This document shows positions 1 to 8,178 of a stretch of 36,991 nt of DNA, piece by piece; the stretch's first letter is position 1, and every line of letters starts with the position of its first letter. The DNA comes from Chloroflexota bacterium (lineage in GTDB: Bacteria > Chloroflexota > UBA6077 > JACCZL01), in NCBI GenBank assembly GCA_020850535.1, contig JADZEM010000074.1, forward strand, positions 1 through 36,991, written 5' to 3'. The notes under the pieces are model-generated. The model was not told the DNA's origin. It was given only the letters and a program-made list of their open reading frames with translations, and ran no database searches. The translations under genes were made by a program, and so were the position numbers.

Positions 1-172
1 TGAAAGCCCCGCCTACGATCCTGCAGTCGCTGCGCGACGCTCCAGTCGCACCAGTGCCTGCCGTTCCCGACGACCGTCGCGCAGCGACTGAATGCGTGTA
101 GGCGGGGGTTTCAACCCCCGACTGCGCGTCTCGTCGCGCTTCGGGAACACCAGCGAACATGCAATCGCCCTG
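1..172. repeat. MITE-like palindromic element, copy 1 (cut by window edge)
   Basis: Intergenic DNA upstream of the permease operon. It aligns to the reverse complement of the copy at 18879-19096: a GGGGCTTGAAAGCCCC-type end palindrome, an internal GTCGCTGCGCGAC / GTCGCGCAGCGAC inverted pair, then GTAGGCGGGGGTTTCAACCC, and a tail ending ACATGCAATCGCCCTG at 157-172. The outer left arm lies before position 1. No transposase is encoded, so it is a non-autonomous or REP-like repeat. Bases 173-288 contain only the upstream region of the first permease gene; a weak TACCCT sequence near 222 could be a -10 box, but I would not rely on it. Confidence 0.75.
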
Positions 173-288
173 CATGCCCTGCTCAGTCGCCTGACGCCCG
201 TGCCAGGTTCGGGGCGCTGTGCTACCCTAAGCGGTCGAAACGATGGTGTGAGCGCTCCACGACTCGCGGCGGACGCACAAGGATCCCG

Positions 289-1245
289 GTGGCAGCAGTT
301 CTCAGCTCAACAGGCGGCAGGGTGGGCGGCACGCTGGCCGTCACCCTGCTTCGGCGGCTCGGACAGGCGGCGGTCGTCCTGTTGCTCGTCAGCATGGTCG
401 CCTTCGCGCTGGTGCTGCTGACCGGCGACCCCGTCGCCATGATGATGCCGATCCACGCCTCCGAGGCTGACCGCCGCGTGCTGGAGCAGCAGCTTGGCCT
501 GGACCGGCCGTACGTCGTCCAGTACGTCGATTTCCTGGTCGGCATCGGGCGGGGCGAGCTGGGATCGTCGATCAAGTTCAACCAGCCGGTCGGCGCGCTG
601 GTGCTCTCGAAGCTGCCCGCGACGCTGCTGCTGGCGTTCACGGCGATGGCACTGGCGGTCGGCGTCGGGCTGCCGCTCGGGATCCTGGCCGGCTCGCGCC
701 CGAACAGCCTCTTCGACGCCGTCGCCACCGGGATCTCGCTGCTGGCGATCTCCCTGCCGACCTTCTGGATCGGGCTGATCCTGATCCTGATCTTCGCGGA
801 CCGGCTGCGGCTGCTGCCGGTCGGCGGGAGCGGCACGGCGGTCCACGTCATCATGCCGGCCCTGGCGCTCTCGGCTCACAGCATGGGCCTGATCACCCGG
901 CTGACCCGCGCCAGCGTCGCCGAGGAGCTGCAGCGGCCGTACGTCATCACGGCGCGCTCGAAGGGCCTCTCCGACCGGCTGATCGGGTATCGGCACGTCC
1001 TCCGCAACGCGATGATCCCGACCGTCACCGTGATCGGGCTGCAGTTCGGGGCGCTGCTCGGCGGCTCGGTGATCGTCGAGGCGGTCTTCTCCTGGCCCGG
1101 CATCGGCTGGCTGCTGATGCAGGGGGTGTACGCCCGCGACGTGCCGCTGGTGCGGGCCCTGGTGCTGCTGATCGGCGCGGGGTTCATCCTCGTCAACCTG
1201 CTGGTCGATCTCTCGTATCGGCTGCTCGATCCACGGATTCGCTGA
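289..1245 (+). CDS. ABC oligopeptide/dipeptide transporter permease, DppB type
   Basis: Inner-membrane permease of a peptide/nickel-class importer, 318 residues, the usual DppB length. It starts at a GTG preceded by AAGGA. An N-terminal transmembrane segment (about residues 20-42, VVLLLVSMVAFALVLLTGD) is followed by the extracytoplasmic loop and further membrane segments. The EAA loop that docks on the ATPase is clear (YVITARSKGLSDRLIGYRHV), and the C-terminal signature VEAVFSWPGIGWLLMQGV is typical of the family. The stop overlaps the next gene's ATG by one base (TGATG), so the two permeases are translationally coupled. The substrate cannot be read from sequence; these systems carry oligopeptides, opines, glutathione or sugars. 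Confidence 0.93.
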   Translation: MAAVLSSTGGRVGGTLAVTLLRRLGQAAVVLLLVSMVAFALVLLTGDPVAMMMPIHASEADRRVLEQQLGLDRPYVVQYVDFLVGIGRGELGSSIKFNQPVGALVLSKLPATLLLAFTAMALAVGVGLPLGILAGSRPNSLFDAVATGISLLAISLPTFWIGLILILIFADRLRLLPVGGSGTAVHVIMPALALSAHSMGLITRLTRASVAEELQRPYVITARSKGLSDRLIGYRHVLRNAMIPTVTVIGLQFGALLGGSVIVEAVFSWPGIGWLLMQGVYARDVPLVRALVLLIGAGFILVNLLVDLSYRLLDPRIR

Positions 1246-2150
1246 TGAGCGCCTCCGAGCAGACGACCAGCCTGACCTCGGCAGCGGCTGTCACGGTTCC
1301 GCCGCCCGCCACGACAGTGGCCGTACGCCGTCGGCGGCGCATCAGCCTGCCGCCCTCGGCGTGGCTCGGGCTGGGCATGACTCTGTTCGTCGTGGTGCTG
1401 GCGATCCTTGCGCCGCTGCTGGCCCCGTATCCGCCGAACGACCAGGAGCTGATGCGCTCACTCGCGCCGCCGTTCTGGCTGGAGGGCGGCTCGTTCGCGA
1501 GCCCGCTCGGGGCGGACTATCAGGGGCGCGATCTGCTCAGTCGGCTGCTGTTTGGCGCGCGGACCTCGCTGCTGGTCGGCGTCTCGGCGGTGCTGATCGC
1601 CGGGCTGATCGGCGCGCCGCTCGGGCTGGTGGCCGGCTACTTCGGCGGCGGCGTGGACGAGGTGCTGATGCGGCTGGCGGACGCTCAGCTTGCGCTGCCG
1701 CCCATCGTGCTGGCTATCGGCATCCTGACGATGACCGGCTCGACCTTACCGACCATCGTCGCGGTGCTCGGGGTGATCGGCTGGGTCCAGTACGCCCGGG
1801 TGGTGCGCGGCCAGACGCTCACGCTCAAGGAGCGCGAGTTCATCCTGGCGGCGCGGGTCTGCGGCGCGACCGACCGGCGGATCATCTTCCGCCACATCTT
1901 TCCGAACACCCTCGGCCCGATGCTGGTGATCGCCACGGTCAACGTCTCGGGCATGATCCTGGCCGAGGCCTCGCTGAGCTTCCTCGGCATCGGCATCCGT
2001 CCTCCCACCGCCGCCTGGGGCACCATGCTCAGCGAGGGCCGCGAGGTCTTCGGGACGGCGTGGTGGAACGCCGTGTTTCCCGGGCTCGCCATCGTCTGGA
2101 CCGTCTTCGGGATCAACCTGCTCGGAGACGCCTGGCAGCAGCGGCGCTGA
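1245..2150 (+). CDS. ABC oligopeptide/dipeptide transporter permease, DppC type
   Basis: Second inner-membrane permease, 301 residues, partner of the preceding gene with which it overlaps by one base. The cytoplasmic N-terminus is rich in Ala/Thr and ends in an Arg cluster (VAVRRRRRISLP) before the first membrane helix at about residues 40-62. The ATPase-contacting EAA loop is seen as REFILAARVCGATDRRIIFR, and the DppC signature ASLSFLGIGIRPPTAAWGTM is intact. No ATP-binding subunits occur in the window, so they are either upstream of position 1 or supplied by another locus. Confidence 0.93.
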   Translation: MSASEQTTSLTSAAAVTVPPPATTVAVRRRRRISLPPSAWLGLGMTLFVVVLAILAPLLAPYPPNDQELMRSLAPPFWLEGGSFASPLGADYQGRDLLSRLLFGARTSLLVGVSAVLIAGLIGAPLGLVAGYFGGGVDEVLMRLADAQLALPPIVLAIGILTMTGSTLPTIVAVLGVIGWVQYARVVRGQTLTLKEREFILAARVCGATDRRIIFRHIFPNTLGPMLVIATVNVSGMILAEASLSFLGIGIRPPTAAWGTMLSEGREVFGTAWWNAVFPGLAIVWTVFGINLLGDAWQQRR

Positions 2151-2165
2151 CGGCGTCGCCCGACA

Positions 2166-2246
2166 TCGCCCCCTCACCGCCAACCGCTGCGCGGCGCACA
2201 TATCGACTGCATCGACATCCCTCTCCCTGTGCGCGGGAGAGGGGGA
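2166..2246. repeat. Dispersed intergenic repeat of about 80 bp (copy A)
   Basis: Lies between the dppC-type gene and the amidohydrolase. It runs from CCCCCTCACC through a core (GCGCGGCGCACATATCGACT at 2189-2208) to TGCGCGGGAGAGGGGGA. The core recurs inverted at 7154-7177, and the flanking C-rich and G-rich ends also match there. The G-rich right end lies close to the start of the next gene and partly merges with its Shine-Dalgarno region. Confidence 0.75.
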
Positions 2247-2266
2247 GCACGAAGGAGATCTTCCCT

Positions 2267-3499
2267 GTGGGCACGCTCTTACGGGACTGCACCCTGATCG
2301 ACTGTACTGGCGCGCCGCCGCTCGCGGACGCGGCCATCCTGGTCGGCGAGGATGGCCGGCTGGCCGATCTCGGGCCGCGCTCCGAGGTCGAGAAGCGGGC
2401 CGGCGCCGGCCACAGCACCGTCTCGCTGGAAGGCGACACGGTCCTGCCGGGCCTCTGGGACGCCCACATGCACCTGGGCGCGGTGGTCCCCCCGCACGAG
2501 CCGCGGTTCCGTGGTGAGGCCGAGTCCCACTACGCCTACCGGGCCGTCCGCAAGGCGACCGACTGCTTGAGGATCGGCATCACCTCGCTGCGGACGATGG
2601 GCGACCGCAACAACGCCGATCTCCAGCTCAAGCGGGCCATCGAGAGCGGCACCCTGGTCGGGCCGCGCCTCTGGGTGGCCGGCGACGTGATGTGGAGCCG
2701 CGAGAACGCCGGCGAGGACGTCTTCCGGGCGAGGGCCCGCGAGCGGCTGCGGCAGGGCGTCGATCACATCAAGCTGTTCGCCACGGGCGGGATCGCCTGG
2801 CCGGCCGAGACGATCACCCACACGATCTGCTCGCCGGCCGAGCTGAAGGCGGCCATCGAAGAGGCCCACCGCTGGAAGAAGCCGGCCACCGTCCACGCCA
2901 TCGGCGATGAGGGCGTGGCGATGGCCGCCGATGCCGGCGCGGACACGGTCGAGCACGGGTTCGTGCTGGGCGACGAGGGCATCGCGGCGATGGTCCGCAA
3001 CAAGACGGTCTTCTCGCCGCAGCTGACGGTGACGAAGGCCTGGAACGAGACGACGATCCGCGAGGCCGGCTGCTTCCCGCAGTGGTTCCTGACGAACGCC
3101 ATCGAGGCCAGCGAGGTTCATCACGCCTACGTCGCCAAGGCCATCGCGGCGGGCCTGGAGATCATCTGCGGCGTGGACAACCTGACCCGCCTGCCGTGGT
3201 CGCCGGGCGTCGAGACGTTCCAGGGTCGCCCGGCGCTGATCGCGGAGATCCAGTTCGCCGCCGACTGTGGCCTGACGCCGCTCCAGGCGATCCAGGCCGC
3301 GACCGTCAACGTGGCGAAGGTCTGCCGTGCTGACCGCGACCTCGGTACACTGGAGCGCGGCAAGCTGGCAGACATCTTCTCGGTGGCCGGCGACCCGCTG
3401 GCCGACCTCAACACGCTCCACAACGTGCGGTTCGTGATGAAGGGCGGCCAGACCGTCCGCGACGACCGCCGGCCGCTGCCGACGACGGTTCCCTGGTAG
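2267..3499 (+). CDS. Amidohydrolase-family metal-dependent hydrolase (imidazolonepropionase/prolidase-like)
   Basis: Probable cytoplasmic hydrolase of cyclic amides or dipeptide-like substrates, 410 residues. The start is the GTG at 2267, preceded by GAAGGAG; the reading frame is open far upstream, but only as a shadow of dppC. Family landmarks appear in order: the metal-binding HxH in GLWDAHMHLG (about residues 61-70), a Lys in DHIKLFATGG that could be the bridging ligand, His residues in TVHAIGDEG and VEHGFV, and a late Asp in GVDNLTR. The C-terminal GTLERGKLADI...DPLADL is the standard return to the beta-sandwich domain. It lies inside a peptide importer operon, so a role on the imported compound is likely. 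The specific substrate is unknown. Confidence 0.88.
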   Translation: MGTLLRDCTLIDCTGAPPLADAAILVGEDGRLADLGPRSEVEKRAGAGHSTVSLEGDTVLPGLWDAHMHLGAVVPPHEPRFRGEAESHYAYRAVRKATDCLRIGITSLRTMGDRNNADLQLKRAIESGTLVGPRLWVAGDVMWSRENAGEDVFRARARERLRQGVDHIKLFATGGIAWPAETITHTICSPAELKAAIEEAHRWKKPATVHAIGDEGVAMAADAGADTVEHGFVLGDEGIAAMVRNKTVFSPQLTVTKAWNETTIREAGCFPQWFLTNAIEASEVHHAYVAKAIAAGLEIICGVDNLTRLPWSPGVETFQGRPALIAEIQFAADCGLTPLQAIQAATVNVAKVCRADRDLGTLERGKLADIFSVAGDPLADLNTLHNVRFVMKGGQTVRDDRRPLPTTVPW

Positions 3500-3547
3500 G
3501 CTTCTGGTCCCTGTCGTGACCCCTCACCCCAGCTCTGAGGAGGCATC

Positions 3548-5326
3548 ATGTCCCCCGCCCCTGACCAACCGCGGCGCCCGCTCCACGGTCTCCGCCCGAC
3601 CCGCCGCATCTTCCTCCGCCGCGCGGCAGTGATCGGCGCGGGGATGGCGTCCGGCCTGCTCTGGGCCTGCGCGCCGACCGCGCCCGCCACCCCGGCGAAG
3701 CCCGCCGAGCCGGCCAAGCCGGCCGAGGCCACCAAGCCGGCAGCGGCTGCCTCCCCGGCCGCCGCTGCGCCAGCCGCCTCGCCCGCTGCTGGCGCCTCGC
3801 CAGCCGCCGGGGCGTCGCCGGCTGCATCGCCGGCCGCCGGCGCCTCCACGACGGCTCCGGCCGCTGCCGCCGCCAAGCCGGCCGCCGGCCCGGCCCCGAC
3901 TGGCACCCTGACCGTGGTCCAGGGCGCGGACGTCACCAGCCTCGATCCCCAGCAGACCCAGGGCGGCGCGCCGCGCGCGATGATCGCCGCGATGTTCGAC
4001 CAGCTGGTCACCCTCGATCTCAACTACAAGGTCGTGCCGTGGGTGGCGACCTCCTGGAAGACGCTGGACGATCTCACCTGGGAGTTCAAGCTCCGCAACG
4101 ACGTGGTCTTCCACAGCGGCGAGAAGCTGACCGCGGCCTCGGTGAAGTGGTCCATCGAGCGGTTCGTGGCCCCTGAGACCAAGAACATCTACGCCAGCAC
4201 CCTCGCAAACGTCACCAAGATCGAGACGCCGGATGACTACACGGTCAAGCTGACGACGAAGGAGCCGTACCCCGGGCTGATCGACGCGATGGCCGCCTAC
4301 CTCTTCCTCTCGCCGCCCGAGACGATGAAGAAGATGGGCGACGAGTACTTCAAGAAGCCGGTCGGCAGCGGGCCGTACAAGTTCGTGGAGTGGGCGCCCG
4401 GCGACCGGCTGGTGCAGGAGGCCGCCGACCCGCACTTCAGCGGCGATCCGAAGATCAAGCGGGTGGTCTGGCGGACGATCACCGAGGGTGCGCCGCGCCT
4501 GACCGCCCTCCGCACCGGCGAGGCCGACATCATCAATCCGGTCGGTCCGCAGGAAGTGGCGCAGATCAAGCAGAGCGGCCAGGAGGTCTTGCAGGCGAAG
4601 GGGCAGGGGCTGATGTGCCTCGTGCTGAACTGCTCGACGCCGCCACTGGACAACGTCAAGGTCCGCCAGGCCCTCAACTACGCCGTGGACAAGGAAGCGA
4701 TCATCAAGGTGCTGCTGGGCGGCATCGGCGAGCCGATCAGCGGCCCGCTGACCTACGCTCACGAGGGCTTTGACGAGAAGCTGACGCAGCCGTACCCGTA
4801 CAACCCGGACAAAGCGAAGCAGCTGCTGGCCGAGGCCGGCTTCCCGAACGGCTTCGACCTGAAGTTCGACACCCCGAGCGGCCGGTACCTCCAGGACAAG
4901 GAGATCGCGCAGGCCATCGCCGGGCAGTGGCAGAAGATCGGGGTCAATGCCCAGGTCAACCCGATGGAGTGGGGCAACTTCCTGAAGGAGGCGCAGGCCA
5001 AGACCTGGCAGACCTTCCTGATCACCCAGGGGAGCGGCGGCTCGCAGGTGCTGCTCTCGACCTGCTTCAGCTCGAAGGTCAAGGGCATCCCGTGGCTCCA
5101 CTACACCAACCCGAAGGTCGATCAGATGATCGAGGACGCGGGCAAGATGATGGACACGGCGAAGCGGGTCCAGACCTACCGCGACGTGGTCACCACGATC
5201 CGCGACGACGCTCCGTGGGTCTTCCTGCACCAGTTGACGGATATCTACGGCGTCGGCCCGAAGGTCCAGGACTGGAAGCCGGGCGGCGGGATCGTGCTGC
5301 TGCGGGGGACGTCGGTCAAGGGATAG
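3548..5326 (+). CDS. ABC transporter solute-binding lipoprotein, SBP_bac_5 family, Tat-exported
   Basis: Extracytoplasmic substrate receptor for the importer, 592 residues. The N-terminus carries a twin-arginine motif TRRIFLR (residues 18-24), a hydrophobic core and a lipobox LLWAC, which predicts lipidation at Cys41. Residues 43-117 form a low-complexity Pro/Ala/Lys linker (PAKPAEPAKPAEATKPAAAA and onward) that would hold the receptor off the membrane. From about residue 120 the DppA/OppA fold follows, with DVTSLDPQQTQGG, WEFKLRNDVVFHSGE and NVKVRQALNYAVDKEAI. A TGAGGAGGC ribosome site precedes the ATG. The gene closes the operon and is followed by a hairpin-rich repeat region. Ligand type is not predictable. 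Confidence 0.93.
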   Translation: MSPAPDQPRRPLHGLRPTRRIFLRRAAVIGAGMASGLLWACAPTAPATPAKPAEPAKPAEATKPAAAASPAAAAPAASPAAGASPAAGASPAASPAAGASTTAPAAAAAKPAAGPAPTGTLTVVQGADVTSLDPQQTQGGAPRAMIAAMFDQLVTLDLNYKVVPWVATSWKTLDDLTWEFKLRNDVVFHSGEKLTAASVKWSIERFVAPETKNIYASTLANVTKIETPDDYTVKLTTKEPYPGLIDAMAAYLFLSPPETMKKMGDEYFKKPVGSGPYKFVEWAPGDRLVQEAADPHFSGDPKIKRVVWRTITEGAPRLTALRTGEADIINPVGPQEVAQIKQSGQEVLQAKGQGLMCLVLNCSTPPLDNVKVRQALNYAVDKEAIIKVLLGGIGEPISGPLTYAHEGFDEKLTQPYPYNPDKAKQLLAEAGFPNGFDLKFDTPSGRYLQDKEIAQAIAGQWQKIGVNAQVNPMEWGNFLKEAQAKTWQTFLITQGSGGSQVLLSTCFSSKVKGIPWLHYTNPKVDQMIEDAGKMMDTAKRVQTYRDVVTTIRDDAPWVFLHQLTDIYGVGPKVQDWKPGGGIVLLRGTSVKG

Positions 5327-5332
5327 CTTGCG

Positions 5333-5370
5333 GGATCGTGGATCGTGGATCGTGGATCGTGGATCGTGGA
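5333..5370. repeat. Short tandem heptamer array (GGATCGT)
   Basis: Five near-perfect direct copies of GGATCGT directly after the stop of the solute-binding gene. The same heptamer family makes up the much longer array at 8179-8343. Confidence 0.85.
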
Positions 5371-5395
5371 AAGCGTACGCGTTGTCATCGCGGTA

Positions 5396-5613
5396 ACGAG
5401 CGACCTCTCACACCGTCATCGCGGTAAGGAGTGACATTCCACACCGCGGTCATCGCGGTGATGAGCGACCTCTCACGCCGTCATCCCGAGCGAAGTCGAG
5501 GGATCTTCCTCTCGTCCCATATCTGAGGAAGATCCCTCCGCTTCGCTCGTTCCGCGCTGCGTCGGGATGACGGTCAGCGGGTGAGGCCCTTCGCTGCGCT
5601 CAGGGTGACAAGA
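5396..5613. repeat. Repeat cluster with large hairpin between convergent genes (likely bidirectional terminator)
   Basis: Several degenerate copies of a GTCATC-CGG/GAGCGA repeat. The central one forms a long imperfect hairpin: GTCATCCCGAGCGAAGTCGA then GGGATCTTCCTC (about 5480-5512) pairs with GAGGAAGATCCCTC and TCGGGATGAC (5524-5573). A further right-end copy (CCCTTCGCTGCGCTCAGGGT) sits at 5588-5607. It separates the 3' ends of the solute-binding gene (+) and the oxidoreductase gene (-). Termination is inferred from position and structure. Confidence 0.65.
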
Positions 5614-5619
5614 AGACGC

Positions 5620-6618
5620 TTACCGGTCCGCGAACAGCGGCAGCACCTCGTGGCCGAGCGCCCGAATCGCCGCCAGCGGGTCCGGCCCGAGCGGCGGCCC
5701 GAAGCTCAGGTGGCGGACGCCCAGCGCGGCCAGCCCCTCCAGGCGCGGGATCAGGTCGCGGGGCGTACCCGCCACGCCGATCTTCAGCATGGCGGGGGTC
5801 ACCAGCGCCCGCGCGCGGGCTGGATCGCGGTCCCGCTGGAGCGCCTGCTCGATGGGCAAGAACTCCTCGCGGCTGACGCCCAGGCGGTCGTAGATGAGCG
5901 GCCCGAGCGCGTGCCCGTAGTAGGCGATCTTGTCGCGCAGGACGGCCTCGGCGGCCTCGCGGTCGTCGGCAATCGAGCACCAGATGCAGGCGGCAAGGTC
6001 GAGGTCGGCCAGGGTGCGGCCAGCCTTCTCGGCCCCGGATGAGACGTAGCCGGCCACCGTCTCGTAGTGCTCGGGCGGGAAGAGCAGCGGCAGCGCTCCG
6101 TCCGCGATCTCGCCGGTCAGCGTGAGCATCCGCGGCCCCATCGCGCCGACGTAGATCGGGACCGGGCGGCTTGGGAAGCGCAGGTACGCCTCGGAGGTCC
6201 AGCCGCGCAGCGCCTGCCCCTCGAAGGCGACCTGCTCGCCGTTCAGGAGCGCCCGCACCACCTGGATCGTCTCGCGGACGGTGGCAAGGGGGCGTGCCTG
6301 CTCCAGGCCGACCCACTTGAGGAAGTCGTTCGCGCCGGCCGCCAGCCCGAGCAGGAACCGGCCGTTGGACGCCTCGTCGAGGGTCGCGGCGATCATCGCC
6401 ATCTCGGACGGATGCAGCGTGTAGGGGTTGAGGATGCAGGTGCCGAGCTTGATGCGGCTGGTGACGCCGGCGATGGCCGTCAGGATGACCGGCGCGCTAC
6501 GCAGGAAGAGGTCGTCGCTGACCCAGAACTGATCGAAGCCAGCGGCCTCGGCAGCGGCGGCCAGGGTCAGGTACTCGGAGACGGGACGGTCGTTGTTGAA
6601 GCGGACGCTGAACTGCAT
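5620..6618 (-). CDS. Luciferase-like (LLM class) flavin/F420-dependent oxidoreductase
   Basis: Single-domain TIM-barrel oxidoreductase of the bacterial luciferase superfamily, 332 residues. N-terminal features are MQFSVRFNNDRPVSEYLTLA and AEAAGFDQFWVSDDLFLRSA. The segment RIKLGTCILNPYTLHPSEMA followed by ATLDEASNGRFLLGLAAGAN is typical of the methylene-H4MPT reductase/F420-dependent branch, and PIYVGAMGPRMLTLTGEIAD is the conserved mid-barrel strand. The cofactor (F420 or FMN) and substrate are not decidable from sequence. It follows the RidA-like gene by 15 bases on the same strand, so the two are probably cotranscribed. Confidence 0.88.
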   Translation of the reverse strand: MQFSVRFNNDRPVSEYLTLAAAAEAAGFDQFWVSDDLFLRSAPVILTAIAGVTSRIKLGTCILNPYTLHPSEMAMIAATLDEASNGRFLLGLAAGANDFLKWVGLEQARPLATVRETIQVVRALLNGEQVAFEGQALRGWTSEAYLRFPSRPVPIYVGAMGPRMLTLTGEIADGALPLLFPPEHYETVAGYVSSGAEKAGRTLADLDLAACIWCSIADDREAAEAVLRDKIAYYGHALGPLIYDRLGVSREEFLPIEQALQRDRDPARARALVTPAMLKIGVAGTPRDLIPRLEGLAALGVRHLSFGPPLGPDPLAAIRALGHEVLPLFADR

Positions 6619-6633
6619 GGATGCTCGTCTCGC

Positions 6634-7062
6634 TCAGTCGGCCTGGGCGTCGGCGGCACTGTCGGATGCGGATGGTAGGCGGGCGCCGATGATGGCGTCG
6701 GCCTCGATCTCGACCAGCCGCCCGGCCACCAACCGGGCCTCGACCAGCGTGTTGGCCGGGCGTATGGTGCCGAACACCTCGCCGTGCGCCCGGGCGACCG
6801 GCTCCCAGTCGGCGATGGTGCTGACGTAGACGCGGGTGCGGACGACGTCCTCCAGGGATGCGCCGGCCTCAGCGAGTACGGCTCCGATCTTCGCGAGGAT
6901 GGCTTTGGCCTGCTCGTACGGATCGTGGCCACCGAGCAGCGAGCCGTCCGGGGCGCTGGCGGTGGTCCCTGACACGAAGACATGGTCGCCGGTGCGGACG
7001 GCGCGGGAGTAGCCGGCGAGCGCCTCCCAGGGCGTCCCGGAGGAGATGTTCTGACGGGTCAT
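6634..7062 (-). CDS. RidA/YjgF/YER057c/UK114-family protein
   Basis: 142-residue chorismate-mutase-like fold protein of the Rid superfamily, normally a trimer. Recognisable strands are [17 protein letters not shown], the helix [40 protein letters not shown] and the C-terminal [10 protein letters not shown]. The loop that in true RidA imine deaminases carries the catalytic Arg (PARS) reads PANT here (about residues 101-104), so the Arg is replaced by Asn. A canonical enamine/imine deaminase role is therefore doubtful; it fits the non-RidA Rid subfamilies better. The C-terminus has an extra Ser/Ala/Asp-rich tail. It is directly upstream of the luciferase-like oxidoreductase, so both may act on one catabolic intermediate. 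Confidence 0.88.
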   Translation of the reverse strand: MTRQNISSGTPWEALAGYSRAVRTGDHVFVSGTTASAPDGSLLGGHDPYEQAKAILAKIGAVLAEAGASLEDVVRTRVYVSTIADWEPVARAHGEVFGTIRPANTLVEARLVAGRLVEIEADAIIGARLPSASDSAADAQAD

Positions 7063-7114
7063 TCGGCCTACCTCAGTGAAAACGCGCCCCTCACCCCCGC
7101 CTTGCCCCTCACCC

Positions 7115-7196
7115 CCCGCCCCCCCTCCCGCACGCGGGAGATGATGTGGACGAAGTCGATATGTGCGCCGCGCAGCGGGTCGGGGGTGAGGGGCGA
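7115..7196. repeat. Dispersed intergenic repeat of about 80 bp (copy B, inverted)
   Basis: Reverse-complement copy of the repeat at 2166-2246. AGTCGATATGTGCGCCGCGC lies at 7154-7173 and the terminal CCCTCACC-type end at 7187-7196. An extra C-rich stretch (7083-7120) precedes it. It fills the gap between the RidA-like gene and the alpha/beta hydrolase. Confidence 0.75.
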
Positions 7197-7238
7197 ACTC
7201 CGGGGTCAGCGGCGAGCTTTAGGCGAAGGGGCTTCTCG

Positions 7239-8144
7239 CTACCGTTTGACGGCGTCCGTCACCGGCTCGCCGAGCAGGAACTGGCGGATGCAGCGCTCGT
7301 ACGTGGTGGGGTTGTCGGTGCCGATGCCGTGGCCCGCGCCTGGGACCACCACCAGCTGGCAGTTTGGGATCGCTTCGACCATCCGCTCGGCGTGATCCTG
7401 GCGGAGGACCGGACTCTCCGCGCCTCGGATCAGCAGCGTCGGGCAGCGGATCTCCCGCAGGCGCGGCCAGAGATCGAGCGGCGCCCAGTCCTTCGGTGCA
7501 TACAGGTCGTACTTCGGGGTCAGGCGGCCGTCCGGCAACTGTTGAAGTGCCCGCTGTGCCCGCAGCCGGTGGATCTCGACCGGTGGGCGCGGATTCCGCT
7601 TCGCCGCCTCTTCCACGAACTGCTCGTACGAGTCGTAGACGGGCAGCGCGTCAGCGTTCCGCATGTAGTCCATCAGGTGCAACTGGAACAGCGGCTCCAT
7701 ATCCGAGATCACCAGCTTCTCGACGCGGTCTGGATAGTCGATAGCAGCCTGCATGCCGTTGTGGCCGCCCATCGATTGCCCGACAATCGAGAAGCGGTCC
7801 CAGCCGAGGGCACCGGCCATCAGGACGCTGTCGCGGGCCATGACCTCGGTCAGGTAAGTGTGGCGGGGCGGTCGGTCGCTGTCGCCGTGGCCGCGCTGAT
7901 CGACGGCGACCACCTGACACACGTCGTTCCAGGCCAGGGCGTTCTGCTCCCAGGTCCAGGAGTACATCGCCATGCCGTGCAGCAGCAGGAGCGGCGGCTT
8001 GCCTGCCGTGCCCCAGTCGAGCGCCTTGAGGCGCAGTCCATCCACCGTGAGCCAGCGCTCGGCTGGCGTCGTGTCGGCCACGTCCGCTCCCAGGGGCTGA
8101 GCAGGCGAGAGGCATTGCCGCACAGCCCCGAAGTCTGGCGGCAT
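7239..8144 (-). CDS. Alpha/beta hydrolase
   Basis: 301 residues from the ATG at 8144. The frame stays open to 8402, but that upstream part only translates the heptamer array at 8179-8343, so it was not used. Catalytic features: the oxyanion region LLLLHGMAMYSW, the nucleophile elbow VGQSMGGHNG (Ser), a candidate acid in the strand TLLIRGAESPVL, and His in VPGAGHGIGTD. VVAVDQRGHGDSDRPP is the usual post-strand-4 segment. The substrate is unknown; family members include esterases, haloalkane dehalogenases and C-C hydrolases. The gene lies upstream of the RidA/oxidoreductase pair on the same strand, but with a repeat-filled gap of about 180 bases. Confidence 0.88.
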   Translation of the reverse strand: MPPDFGAVRQCLSPAQPLGADVADTTPAERWLTVDGLRLKALDWGTAGKPPLLLLHGMAMYSWTWEQNALAWNDVCQVVAVDQRGHGDSDRPPRHTYLTEVMARDSVLMAGALGWDRFSIVGQSMGGHNGMQAAIDYPDRVEKLVISDMEPLFQLHLMDYMRNADALPVYDSYEQFVEEAAKRNPRPPVEIHRLRAQRALQQLPDGRLTPKYDLYAPKDWAPLDLWPRLREIRCPTLLIRGAESPVLRQDHAERMVEAIPNCQLVVVPGAGHGIGTDNPTTYERCIRQFLLGEPVTDAVKR

Positions 8145-8178
8145 TCTAGACCAGCGCGTCCGTGGGACGTGGGGTGCG

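Noticed and set aside
1361-2266. Long upstream extension of the amidohydrolase frame
   Set aside because: It overlaps the dppC-type gene in another frame with shadow composition; the GTG at 2267 has a strong ribosome site and starts the homologous part.
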